Assembly: GCA_001767575.1 (NCBI GenBank)
Contig: MELI01000046.1
Coordinates: 13,806-21,715, forward strand
Source: Candidatus Aquicultor primus
GTDB lineage: Bacteria > Actinomycetota > Aquicultoria > Aquicultorales > Aquicultoraceae
Direction: 5' to 3'
Length of the DNA stretch: 7,910 nucleotides
The stretch's first letter is position 1. Every line of letters starts with the position of its first letter. The translations under genes and the position numbers were made by a program. Below the pieces are notes generated by a model. It was given only the letters and a program-made list of their open reading frames with translations. It did no database searches and was not told the DNA's origin. Below are positions 1 to 6,346 of the stretch, one piece after another.

Positions 1-216
1 TTGGATGAGCCGATCGAGATATTAGGTGCCGGCTCATTGGTGAAGGATTTCATGATACCTGAGATGTTCGATTTGAAGCGATATGATTCCGTCACGGTCT
101 CACATGCGGGTTATCGTGTTGGCGTACCGTCACCGGAGCCCTGGCCCGAGTTTGGGATTCTTAGACGCCGCGTGCCGGGCGCCGCTATAGACTCAAGAGA
201 CGCACCTTTATTCTAG
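1..216 (+). CDS. 3' end of an unrecognised gene (partial)
   Basis: An open frame enters from the window edge and ends at a TAG at 214-216, giving 71 residues. The TTG at base 1 should not be taken as the start, because the gene most likely begins upstream. The segment is soluble-looking, with no membrane span, and ends in a proline- and arginine-rich tail (PSPEPWPEF, then ILRRRVPG). I recognise no domain or catalytic motif. Support for coding is limited to the open frame, codon use similar to the neighbouring genes, and the shared strand with yqeG 165 bases downstream. It could be the C-terminus of a longer protein or, less likely, a chance frame. Confidence 0.45.
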   Translation: MDEPIEILGAGSLVKDFMIPEMFDLKRYDSVTVSHAGYRVGVPSPEPWPEFGILRRRVPGAAIDSRDAPLF

Positions 217-380
217 AGATGCTATCATGCCTTTACCGTTGCACCGTTTTGTGGCAATATACGATTGTTCTACTATGGATTGGCTTGCTCGACATGGTGG
301 CAGAAGAAATCTCGCTCAGTTAGTCTTGGAGTAGGTGTGGGAGAATATTCATGCGGCAGCGCACAAAAAGAGGGGATTGA

Positions 381-893
381 GTGCTTAAACTACTTTATCC
401 GGATAGTTTTGTAAAAACGATATTCGAAATCGACATAGAGGAACTAAAAGCCCGAGGCATTAGGGGCTTGATCCTAGACCTCGACAATACGATTGTCCCG
501 AGAAACAGCGCCGTAGCCACCGACGAGCTCAAAGAATGGCTTAGCAGGTTAGAGAAACAAGGGATGAAGGCCTGCATATTGTCGAACAATTGGAAGCAAC
601 GAGTAAGCTCTATTGCGGCTCAGGTTGGATTACCGCTGGTGGCAAGGGCTGCAAAACCGAGGCGCGGCGCTTTCGTGCAAGCGATGAAGGTTCTCGGGAC
701 CGGCAAAGAAGAGACCGTAGTCATCGGCGACCAGTTATTTACGGATGTGCTCGGTGGGAACCTGGCCGGCATCCATACCATTCTAGTCGTCCCGATGAGC
801 AACCACGAAGCCCCGCACACCAAAATCTTAAGAAAACTCGAGCGCCGGATAATGAAGAGCCGGACAACTCAAGAAGCACCGAACTTGCGTTAA
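381..893 (+). CDS. yqeG: YqeG family HAD-IIIA phosphatase
   Basis: A 170-residue cytoplasmic protein of the HAD superfamily, subfamily IIIA, a normal length for YqeG. All four HAD motifs are visible. Motif I is LDLDNT, with nucleophile D33 and acid/base D35. Motif II is the Ser of LSNN (S68). Motif III is K92 in AAKPRRG. Motif IV is GDQLFTD (D117, D122). The HAD chemistry predicts Mg2+-dependent phosphate-ester hydrolysis. The physiological substrate of YqeG proteins is not settled; the related eukaryotic and mitochondrial branch includes phosphatidylglycerophosphate phosphatases, so that activity is possible but only an inference. The start is GTG 381, preceded by AGAGGGG five bases upstream. 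In Bacillota yqeG often lies near aroE, as here. The stop codon sits in the loop of a strong hairpin. Confidence 0.9.
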   Translation: MLKLLYPDSFVKTIFEIDIEELKARGIRGLILDLDNTIVPRNSAVATDELKEWLSRLEKQGMKACILSNNWKQRVSSIAAQVGLPLVARAAKPRRGAFVQAMKVLGTGKEETVVIGDQLFTDVLGGNLAGIHTILVVPMSNHEAPHTKILRKLERRIMKSRTTQEAPNLR

Positions 894-912
894 GCAACGG
901 AGCTTCTTGAGT
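867..912 (+). terminator. Hairpin spanning the yqeG stop codon (possible U-tract-less terminator)
   Basis: An 11-base perfect inverted repeat (867-877 with 902-912, arms ACTCAAGAAGC and GCTTCTTGAGT) encloses, after an A/A mismatch, CCG/CGG (879-881 with 898-900) and TTGC/GCAA (885-888 with 894-897). The five-base loop GTTAA contains the yqeG stop codon. No T-run follows on either strand, so it is not a canonical intrinsic terminator. It could be a U-tract-less terminator, an RNA-stability element or a transcript-end processing site. The structure is seen directly; the function is inferred. Confidence 0.5.
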
Positions 913-1003
913 AGGGCCGTCATGTCCCCTCAGTGGCGCTGACGACCGGTATTGCGAGCTCTTCATCTTAATGCCAAAATCGCCGCTCAATCAGGAAACT
1001 CCT

Positions 1004-1031
1004 TAATATCTCTTATGCTATTTGCCGATGC
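1004..1031 (+). promoter_or_regulatory. Weak sigma-28-like promoter candidate upstream of aroE
   Basis: TAAT (1004-1007) is followed after 16 bases by GCCGATGC (1024-1031). The flagellar/WhiG-type sigma consensus is TAAA-N15-GCCGATAA, so the match is 3 of 4 and 6 of 8 with one extra spacer base. It lies 54 bases before the aroE start, in a gap that should hold a promoter if the hairpin at 867-912 ends the upstream transcript. A separate TATACT (1037-1042) could be a housekeeping -10, but no good -35 lies upstream of it. Confidence 0.2.
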
Positions 1032-1071
1032 TTCTATATACTCGTCTTAGTGGAAGATGACTTTTCATAGT

Positions 1072-1080
1072 GGGGAGGTG
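1072..1080 (+). promoter_or_regulatory. aroE ribosome binding site (decides the start)
   Basis: GGGGAGGTG is a near-perfect Shine-Dalgarno. It lies correctly for GTG 1085, with six bases between GGAGG and the codon. The in-frame GTG at 1070 overlaps this site and cannot be served by it, so 1085 is the better start. Confidence 0.75.
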
Positions 1081-1084
1081 GCGC

Positions 1085-1993
1085 GTGAACGAGATTACCG
1101 GTCAGACCAGAGTATTAGGGATAATTGGTTATCCTTTGATATACACGCTCTCCCCGAATATGCATAATGCCGCACTTAAAGAAGTTGCATTAGACTACCG
1201 GTACCTGCCCTTCGTGGTCGCTCCCGAACATTTGGCGAGCGCTATTGCCGGTATTCGCGCGCTCGGCATCGCAGGTGTCAACGTTACCATGCCCCACAAA
1301 GAAACGGTCATCGAGTTTCTCGATGAAATATCGCCCGAGGCTCGCATGATCGGGGCGGTAAACACCATACACAACGTCGATGGCCATCTTAAGGGTTATA
1401 ATACCGACGCAACCGGTTTTATCAGGTCGCTCAGGGAAGAGTTGGTCGATCCGGAGGGCCGTCACGCCATAATTCTCGGGGTCGGTGGAGCCGCAAGAGC
1501 GGTCGCAGTTGCGCTGATAAACGAAGGCGTGGCAAGCATCACGCTGTTGGGGCGCACAGTGGAGAAGGTCGAGGCATTCAAAGTACATCTGCTGGGTAGC
1601 TTTGGACAGTTTTCAATAAAAACTCTCAGTTTTGATGATGATTTGGCCGATATCTTTGAAGTAGGAGACCTGGTAGTCAATGCAACGCCAATCGGCATGA
1701 AAGACAGTACAGACCTCCTACCGGTACCTTTAGAACATGTAGATTCCAGGCACTTTATCTATGACCTCATCTATACACCGTCTGAAACGACACTAATAAC
1801 AGCAGCCAAGGATAAGGGAGCTAAGGCGGTAAACGGACTAGGGATGCTACTCTACCAGGCCGCCACGGCGTTCGAAATCTGGACTGGTACCCCCGCGCCT
1901 ATAGCGATTATGCGTGACGCACTATTGATTGGATTAGAAGGCGGAGATCGGTCGAAGCATGCTCAAAAGAAAGATAAGCGATTTTCTAGTTGA
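1085..1993 (+). CDS. aroE: Shikimate dehydrogenase (NADP+)
   Basis: AroE reduces 3-dehydroshikimate to shikimate with NADPH in the cytoplasmic pathway to chorismate and aromatic amino acids. The 302-residue product is slightly longer than usual (about 270-290) because of a basic tail. The substrate-binding motif is TLSP at 21-24. NVTMPHK follows at 66-72, with catalytic K72, then AVNT with N93 and NTD with catalytic D108. The Rossmann loop GVGGAAR (132-138) and GRT (156-158, R157 contacting the NADP phosphate) come next, then NATPIGM and a C-terminal QAATAFEIWTG starting at Q258. The usual HS before SP is YT here; the hydroxyl is kept and the histidine is lost. GTG 1085 is chosen over GTG 1070 because of the RBS at 1072-1080. 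The last 35 bases overlap pilB, where the tail residues are lysine-rich and probably not part of the fold. Confidence 0.95.
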   Translation: MNEITGQTRVLGIIGYPLIYTLSPNMHNAALKEVALDYRYLPFVVAPEHLASAIAGIRALGIAGVNVTMPHKETVIEFLDEISPEARMIGAVNTIHNVDGHLKGYNTDATGFIRSLREELVDPEGRHAIILGVGGAARAVAVALINEGVASITLLGRTVEKVEAFKVHLLGSFGQFSIKTLSFDDDLADIFEVGDLVVNATPIGMKDSTDLLPVPLEHVDSRHFIYDLIYTPSETTLITAAKDKGAKAVNGLGMLLYQAATAFEIWTGTPAPIAIMRDALLIGLEGGDRSKHAQKKDKRFSS

Positions 1994-3626
1994 TACCGGC
2001 ATAATCACTAAAGATCAACTTAGTGAAGCCATTGAACGCTCCAGCGGCGATGACGTCGAGCGACAACTGGTCGATTTAGGCTATATATCCGAGGCTGAAA
2101 TAGCCAAGAATTTTGCCAAGCAGTTAAACCTCGGCTATGTCGACCTGGCCGGCTATGATATTAATCCGCAGGCGGCAGCCCTTATTTCAAACGAACATAT
2201 CCGCCGCTATAATGTCATTCCGATTAACCTTAAGGATGACTACCTGGTAGTCGCCATGGCCGACCCGACAAATATCTTCGCCATCGACGACCTCCATGTG
2301 ATGACCGGCTTTGATATCACACCGGTTGTTACCGGCGAGACCGACCTTATCAATGCGATAAACAAGTTCTGCACAAATGATGACGTCGTTGAAGAGGCCA
2401 TTGAGAGCATAAGCGAGGATTTCGCGGATATCGCCGCTAGAAGCGGCGAGGAGCGCGATGCCGAGGAAGCGCCGGTCGTAAAACTCGTCAAGCTCATAGT
2501 CACCGAAGCTGTCCGCGAACGGGCGAGCGATATCTTCATTGAGCCCCAGGAATATGATTTAAGGGTGCGCTACCGCATCGACGGCGTCCTCCATGAGATT
2601 ATGCGTTCGCCGAAGCAAATCCAGGCCGGCATAATCTCGCGTATCAAAATAATGTCCGGCATGGACATCGCGGAGCGGCGCCTTCCCCAGGATGGTCGCT
2701 TCGGTCTGGTCATCGATAAGAGGCCCATCGACTTTCGCGTGGCATCATTGCCGACTATATATGGAGAGCAGCTTATACTGCGAGTCCTTGAGAAAGAAAG
2801 CATCTCGATGAACCTGGATGACCTGGGCTTTCTTTCTGAGGACCTCAAGCGCTTCAAGGAGTCGTTTACCAAGCCGTACGGGGCGATTCTCATAACCGGC
2901 CCGACTGGGAGCGGCAAGACGACTACTCTCTATGGTGTCCTTAATCTCATTAACAGCGATGCGAGTAACCTCATCACCGTCGAAGACCCGGTCGAGTACC
3001 GGCTGCACGGCATCAATCAGGTGCAGGTGAACGCCAAGACGGGTTTGACCTTCGCGAGCGCTCTCCGTTCGATTCTGCGCCAAGACCCGGATATCGTGAT
3101 GATAGGAGAGATAAGGGACGAAGAGACGGCGACGATTGCGGTAGAATCGGCTCTCACAGGGCACCTGGTTTTATCGACACTGCATACAAATGGTGCGCCC
3201 GCAGCGCTTACTAGGCTTGTGGAGATGGGGATAGAGCCATTTCTGGTTTCGACCGCGGTCGACTGCATAGTCGCGCAAAGGCTAGCGCGGAAACTTTGCA
3301 CGAAGTGCCGGGAGCAATTTGTCCCGACTGAGCCAGAGCTCAAAGGGGCCGGCTTTGTTATAGATGGAAACGAGCCGAAAGTCCTGTATCGCGCAAGAGG
3401 CTGCAAGTCGTGCGGTGAGACAGGCTATCATGGCCGTATAGGATTGTATGAGGTCATGCGAATGTCGGAGACGATAGAGCGCCTGCTGGTAGGCGATGTA
3501 ACTGCCGAGCAGATAGCGAAGGTTGCTGCAACAGAAGGCATGAGCACCTTACACCAGGACGGCCTGGCCAAGGTGAAATTAGGCTGGACTTCAATCGAAG
3601 AGGTCGAGCGCGTTACCATGAAATAG
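1959..3626 (+). CDS. pilB: Type IV pilus extension ATPase PilB, full-length copy
   Basis: A 555-residue secretion ATPase of the PilB/GspE family, a cytoplasmic hexamer that drives pilus polymerisation through PilC. Residues 1 to about 150 form a GspE/MshEN-type N-terminal domain. It opens with a motif of the form RxxxxFLVDTGIIxxxxLxxAI, but the RLG that usually begins a c-di-GMP-binding MshEN repeat is not intact. The ATPase core has Walker A GPTGSGKT at 314-321 (K320), the Asp box VEDPVEY at 341-347, the Walker B region DIVMIGEIRD at 378-387 (E384) and the His box TGHLVLSTLHT at 400-410. The Zn-binding cysteines C447, C450, C482 and C485 separate PilB from PilT. The very conserved SDIHIEP motif reads SDIFIEP, with F193 in place of His. 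ATG 1959 lies inside the aroE end, with GGAG at 1943-1946 as a distant, weak RBS; translational coupling to aroE is likely. Confidence 0.95.
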   Translation: MLKRKISDFLVDTGIITKDQLSEAIERSSGDDVERQLVDLGYISEAEIAKNFAKQLNLGYVDLAGYDINPQAAALISNEHIRRYNVIPINLKDDYLVVAMADPTNIFAIDDLHVMTGFDITPVVTGETDLINAINKFCTNDDVVEEAIESISEDFADIAARSGEERDAEEAPVVKLVKLIVTEAVRERASDIFIEPQEYDLRVRYRIDGVLHEIMRSPKQIQAGIISRIKIMSGMDIAERRLPQDGRFGLVIDKRPIDFRVASLPTIYGEQLILRVLEKESISMNLDDLGFLSEDLKRFKESFTKPYGAILITGPTGSGKTTTLYGVLNLINSDASNLITVEDPVEYRLHGINQVQVNAKTGLTFASALRSILRQDPDIVMIGEIRDEETATIAVESALTGHLVLSTLHTNGAPAALTRLVEMGIEPFLVSTAVDCIVAQRLARKLCTKCREQFVPTEPELKGAGFVIDGNEPKVLYRARGCKSCGETGYHGRIGLYEVMRMSETIERLLVGDVTAEQIAKVAATEGMSTLHQDGLAKVKLGWTSIEEVERVTMK

Positions 3627-3634
3627 TCACTATC

Positions 3635-3642
3635 GGCGGAGG
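3635..3642 (+). promoter_or_regulatory. Ribosome binding site of the second pilB
   Basis: GGCGGAGG lies seven bases before ATG 3650. It fixes the start and shows that the short N-terminus is real: the previous gene stops at 3626, so there is no room for the missing residues upstream. Confidence 0.75.
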
Positions 3643-3649
3643 CCGTTAT

Positions 3650-5182
3650 ATGTTAGCTGAACATGCTGATGAGATGTTTCCAACTGAAGATACAAACAAG
3701 GTAGACCTAGCAGATTATAAGATCAATGGAGCGGCTGTTTCAGCCTTGCCCGAGATGTTCGCGCGCAGGTATAATGTCGTGCCCGTCGATATCGATGGCG
3801 AAGAGCTTACCGTAGCGGTCGAAGACACGGCGAATGTCGTCATCCTCGATGACTTACACATGATAACAGGCTTTCAAATCAGAACGGTTGTCGCCGGGAA
3901 AAAAGATATTCTTACCCTAATCAATCGCTTATATAAAGCGAGCGAAGCGGTTCAGAACGAGGCCTCCAGCTTCCGCACGGACGAAGTCGATGACCGCATA
4001 GGTAATATGCGGGCAGTCTCAGAAGAAGCGCCTGTTATAAAGCTCGTCAACATGATAATAAATAAAGCGGTCAATGAGCGGGCGAGTGATATACACATTG
4101 AGCCGCACGAGCGGGATTTGCGCATCCGTTACCGGGTAGATGGCGTTTTGCATGAGGTAATGCGCTCGCCAAAGCATGTCCAGGCCGGACTCATCTCAAG
4201 GATTAAGGTCATGGCAGGACTCAATATCGCCGAAAATCGGATACCGCAGGATGGCCATTGCGATTTGAGCGTCGGTGGTAAAGTCATCGACTTTCGTGTC
4301 GCTACGCTGCCGACGATCTATGGCGAGCGCGTTGTTCTGAGGATTCTTAGAAAAGACAGCATCCTTTTAAGCTTAGATGACCTGGGTTTCTTGCCGGAAA
4401 GCCTCAGCAAGTTCAAAGCAGCCTTCTCCAAACCATATGGAGCCATTCTTGTTACCGGGCCGACCGGAAGCGGCAAGTCTACCACGCTTTACGGGGCGCT
4501 TAATGTCATTAACGATACCGCGAAGAACATTATCACGGTCGAGGACCCGGTCGAATATCGCCTGCCCGGTATCAACCAGATACAGGTTAGCGGCAAGACC
4601 GGCATGACGTTTTCGAAAGGGCTCAGGGCCATATTGCGGGCGTCTCCGGATATCGTGATGGTAGGCGAGATTCGGGATCGAGAAACAGCACAAATCGCCA
4701 TTGAGGCGGCGCTCACCGGTCACCTGGTACTATCGACGTTGCACACAAATGACGCGCCCGGTGCCGTGAGCCGGTTGAACGAGATGGGAATCGCACCGTT
4801 CCTTACGGCTTCGGCTATTCATTGTGTGCAAGCTCAACGTTTGGCCAGGCGCTTGTGCCCCGAATGTAAAGAGGAGTACACGGTCGCCGTTGACGTTCTC
4901 AAAAGGGTTGCGTTCCCGCTCGACAGCGACGAGGCGCCGGTGCTTTATAGGCCGCGGGGCTGCCATAAATGCAATAACACCGGCTACAAGGGCAGAATCG
5001 GTGTCTATGAGGTAATGCTTCTCAGTGACACCTTAAAGAGACTCTGCGTCGAGCGCGCAACGGCTGACGACATACGGCGTGTCGCGGTCGACGAAGGGAT
5101 GAAGACCCTTCGTCAAGATGGTTTCGACAAAGTAAAGCTCGGCACGACGTCTCTTGAAGAGATTCTCCGCGTAATCGTTTAG
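3650..5182 (+). CDS. pilB: Type IV pilus extension ATPase PilB, N-terminally short paralogue
   Basis: A 510-residue PilB paralogue, strongly similar to its upstream neighbour from residue 18 (VDLADY, matching residue 61 onward of the first copy) to the end. About 60 residues, the first part of the GspE/MshEN domain, are absent and replaced by a 17-residue acidic leader. The core is complete: Walker A GPTGSGKS at 270-277 (K276), Asp box VEDP at 297-300, GEIRD with E340, His box TGHLVLSTLHT from 356, and Zn cysteines C403, C406, C438 and C441. SDIHIEP is intact (H149). The Walker B approach reads RASPDI where PilB and PilT usually have RQDPDI. It lies 23 bases after the first pilB and is presumably co-transcribed. 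A recent-looking tandem duplication followed by divergence is the simplest reading. It may form mixed hexamers or act as an alternative motor; both are inference. Confidence 0.93.
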   Translation: MLAEHADEMFPTEDTNKVDLADYKINGAAVSALPEMFARRYNVVPVDIDGEELTVAVEDTANVVILDDLHMITGFQIRTVVAGKKDILTLINRLYKASEAVQNEASSFRTDEVDDRIGNMRAVSEEAPVIKLVNMIINKAVNERASDIHIEPHERDLRIRYRVDGVLHEVMRSPKHVQAGLISRIKVMAGLNIAENRIPQDGHCDLSVGGKVIDFRVATLPTIYGERVVLRILRKDSILLSLDDLGFLPESLSKFKAAFSKPYGAILVTGPTGSGKSTTLYGALNVINDTAKNIITVEDPVEYRLPGINQIQVSGKTGMTFSKGLRAILRASPDIVMVGEIRDRETAQIAIEAALTGHLVLSTLHTNDAPGAVSRLNEMGIAPFLTASAIHCVQAQRLARRLCPECKEEYTVAVDVLKRVAFPLDSDEAPVLYRPRGCHKCNNTGYKGRIGVYEVMLLSDTLKRLCVERATADDIRRVAVDEGMKTLRQDGFDKVKLGTTSLEEILRVIV

Positions 5183-5197
5183 CACGCGTTTCTCAGC

Positions 5198-5225
5198 TCA
5201 AGCATGCCCGACTCATCGCCGATAT
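5198..5225 (+). promoter_or_regulatory. Possible sigma-28-like promoter upstream of pilT
   Basis: TCAA (5198-5201) is followed after 16 bases by GCCGATAT (5218-5225). The downstream element equals the Bacillus SigD -10 consensus, and the upstream element matches 3 of 4. It sits in the 83-base gap between the second pilB and pilT, 40 bases before the pilT start. GCCGATAT also occurs inside aroE (1646-1653) with no -35, so chance is possible. If real, it would allow pilT to be made separately from the extension ATPases. Confidence 0.3.
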
Positions 5226-5252
5226 TCATTAAGACCCAGAAGACACTCGATT

Positions 5253-5258
5253 GGGAGG
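5253..5258 (+). promoter_or_regulatory. pilT ribosome binding site (decides the start)
   Basis: GGGAGG lies seven bases before TTG 5266. The earlier in-frame TTG at 5251 overlaps this site and would encode MGGLA from the RBS itself, so 5266 is the likely start. Confidence 0.75.
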
Positions 5259-5265
5259 TTTAGCA

Positions 5266-6330
5266 TTGCTAGATATCAATGATCTTTTGATGCACGTATT
5301 GGAGAAGGATGCATCCGACTTACATATAACCGTCGGCACCTCGCCGATGGTGAGGGTTCACGGCGATTTGGTCGCGCTCGATTATCCCGAGTTGACCGCT
5401 CAAGACACGAAAGAACTCATATACAGTATACTCACCCAGGACCAGCGCGAGCAGCTTGAGCGAAATTGGGAATACGATTTCTCTTATTCGCTCACCGGCT
5501 ATGCGCGTTTCAGGGTCAACACCTACTTTCAACGCAACAGCGTCGGCGCCGCGTTTCGAATCATCCCCATGCAGATAAAGACCTTAGACGAGCTGGGCTT
5601 GCCGCAGTCGCTGGAAAATCTGGTGCGCAAACCTCGGGGGCTGGTTCTGGTTACCGGTCCGACAGGAAGCGGTAAGTCGACGAGTCTGGCAGCGCTCCTG
5701 AACATCGTCAACGAAACGCGTTCATTTCATATCATAACCATCGAAGACCCGATAGAGTATCTCCATAAGCATAAGAAATCAATCGTAAACCAGCGTGAAG
5801 TGGGGACCGACACTAAATCGTTTGCGACCGCGCTCAAATATGTCTTGCGCCAAGACCCCGACGTTATATTGATCGGTGAGATGCGAGACATGGAGACGAT
5901 ATCGGCTGCGCTGACCGCTGCCGAGACAGGTCACCTGGTCTTTGCGACACTCCATACGCAAGATGCACCGCAGACCATCGACCGAATCATCGATGTCTTT
6001 CCGTCACACCAGCAGCAACAAATCAGGGTGCAGCTGGCCGGAACGCTCCAAGGCATTATGTGCCAGCAGCTGTTACCGACACGCGATGGGCAAGCCAGGG
6101 TCGTAGCTTATGAGTGCCTAGTGCCAACGCCCGCCGTACGCAACATGATAAGAGAGGCGAAGACGCACCAGATATGCAATGCAATGCAGACAGGTCATCA
6201 ACATGGCATGATGACAATGGATTATTGCCTAGCCGACCTATACAGGTGCGGCAAGATATCGTTTGAGATGGCGATGATGAAGGCGTCCGACCCGGCAGAG
6301 CTTAAGCAGCTTCTCGGAAAAGCCTCGTAG
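5266..6330 (+). CDS. pilT: Type IV pilus retraction ATPase PilT
   Basis: PilT is the cytoplasmic hexameric ATPase that disassembles the pilus, giving twitching motility and DNA uptake. The 354-residue product has the usual PilT length. It opens with the PilT N-domain (LLMHVLEKDASDLHITVG). Walker A GPTGSGKS is at 131-138 (K137) and the Asp box IEDP at 159-162. Walker B is QDPDVILIGE at 196-205 (E205), and the His box runs from H223 to H230. Next comes HQQQQIRVQLAGTLQG, and then the PilT hallmark AVRNMIRE at 290-297, a variant of AIRNLIRE needed for retraction in studied homologues. It lacks the PilB zinc cysteines, which excludes an extension ATPase. The start is TTG 5266, set by the RBS at 5253-5258. 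It is followed by pilC 16 bases downstream. No degenerate motif suggests an inactive PilT or PilU-like variant. Confidence 0.95.
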   Translation: MLDINDLLMHVLEKDASDLHITVGTSPMVRVHGDLVALDYPELTAQDTKELIYSILTQDQREQLERNWEYDFSYSLTGYARFRVNTYFQRNSVGAAFRIIPMQIKTLDELGLPQSLENLVRKPRGLVLVTGPTGSGKSTSLAALLNIVNETRSFHIITIEDPIEYLHKHKKSIVNQREVGTDTKSFATALKYVLRQDPDVILIGEMRDMETISAALTAAETGHLVFATLHTQDAPQTIDRIIDVFPSHQQQQIRVQLAGTLQGIMCQQLLPTRDGQARVVAYECLVPTPAVRNMIREAKTHQICNAMQTGHQHGMMTMDYCLADLYRCGKISFEMAMMKASDPAELKQLLGKAS

Positions 6331-6346
6331 ATAGAGGGAAGCAAAA

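Noticed and set aside
249..276. Possible housekeeping promoter before yqeG (TTGTGG, 16 bases, TACTAT)
   Set aside because: Only about half of the -35 and four of six -10 positions match; too weak to list as a feature.
275..334. Short ATG frame in the gap before yqeG
   Set aside because: About 19 codons with no convincing RBS and no recognisable product.
590..910. Open frame of 106 residues on the + strand overlapping yqeG
   Set aside because: It is a shadow frame inside a gene with all HAD motifs intact, with low-complexity Arg/Ser composition and no RBS.
1190..1588. Open frame of 132 residues on the - strand
   Set aside because: It lies wholly inside aroE, with no recognisable motif or RBS; it is the antisense shadow of a conserved gene.
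1646..1653. GCCGATAT inside aroE, identical to a SigD-type -10
   Set aside because: No TAAA-like box lies 14-16 bases upstream and it is in conserved coding sequence. It shows how often the -10 element arises by chance here.
2240..3406. Several - strand open frames within the first pilB
   Set aside because: They are Ser/Arg-rich antisense shadows of the conserved ATPase frame, mutually overlapping and with no domain signature.
3650..5182. Second pilB as a pseudogene or assembly duplication
   Set aside because: The frame is intact, has its own RBS, keeps all catalytic and zinc motifs, and differs from the first copy throughout, so it is neither a broken gene nor an assembly artefact.
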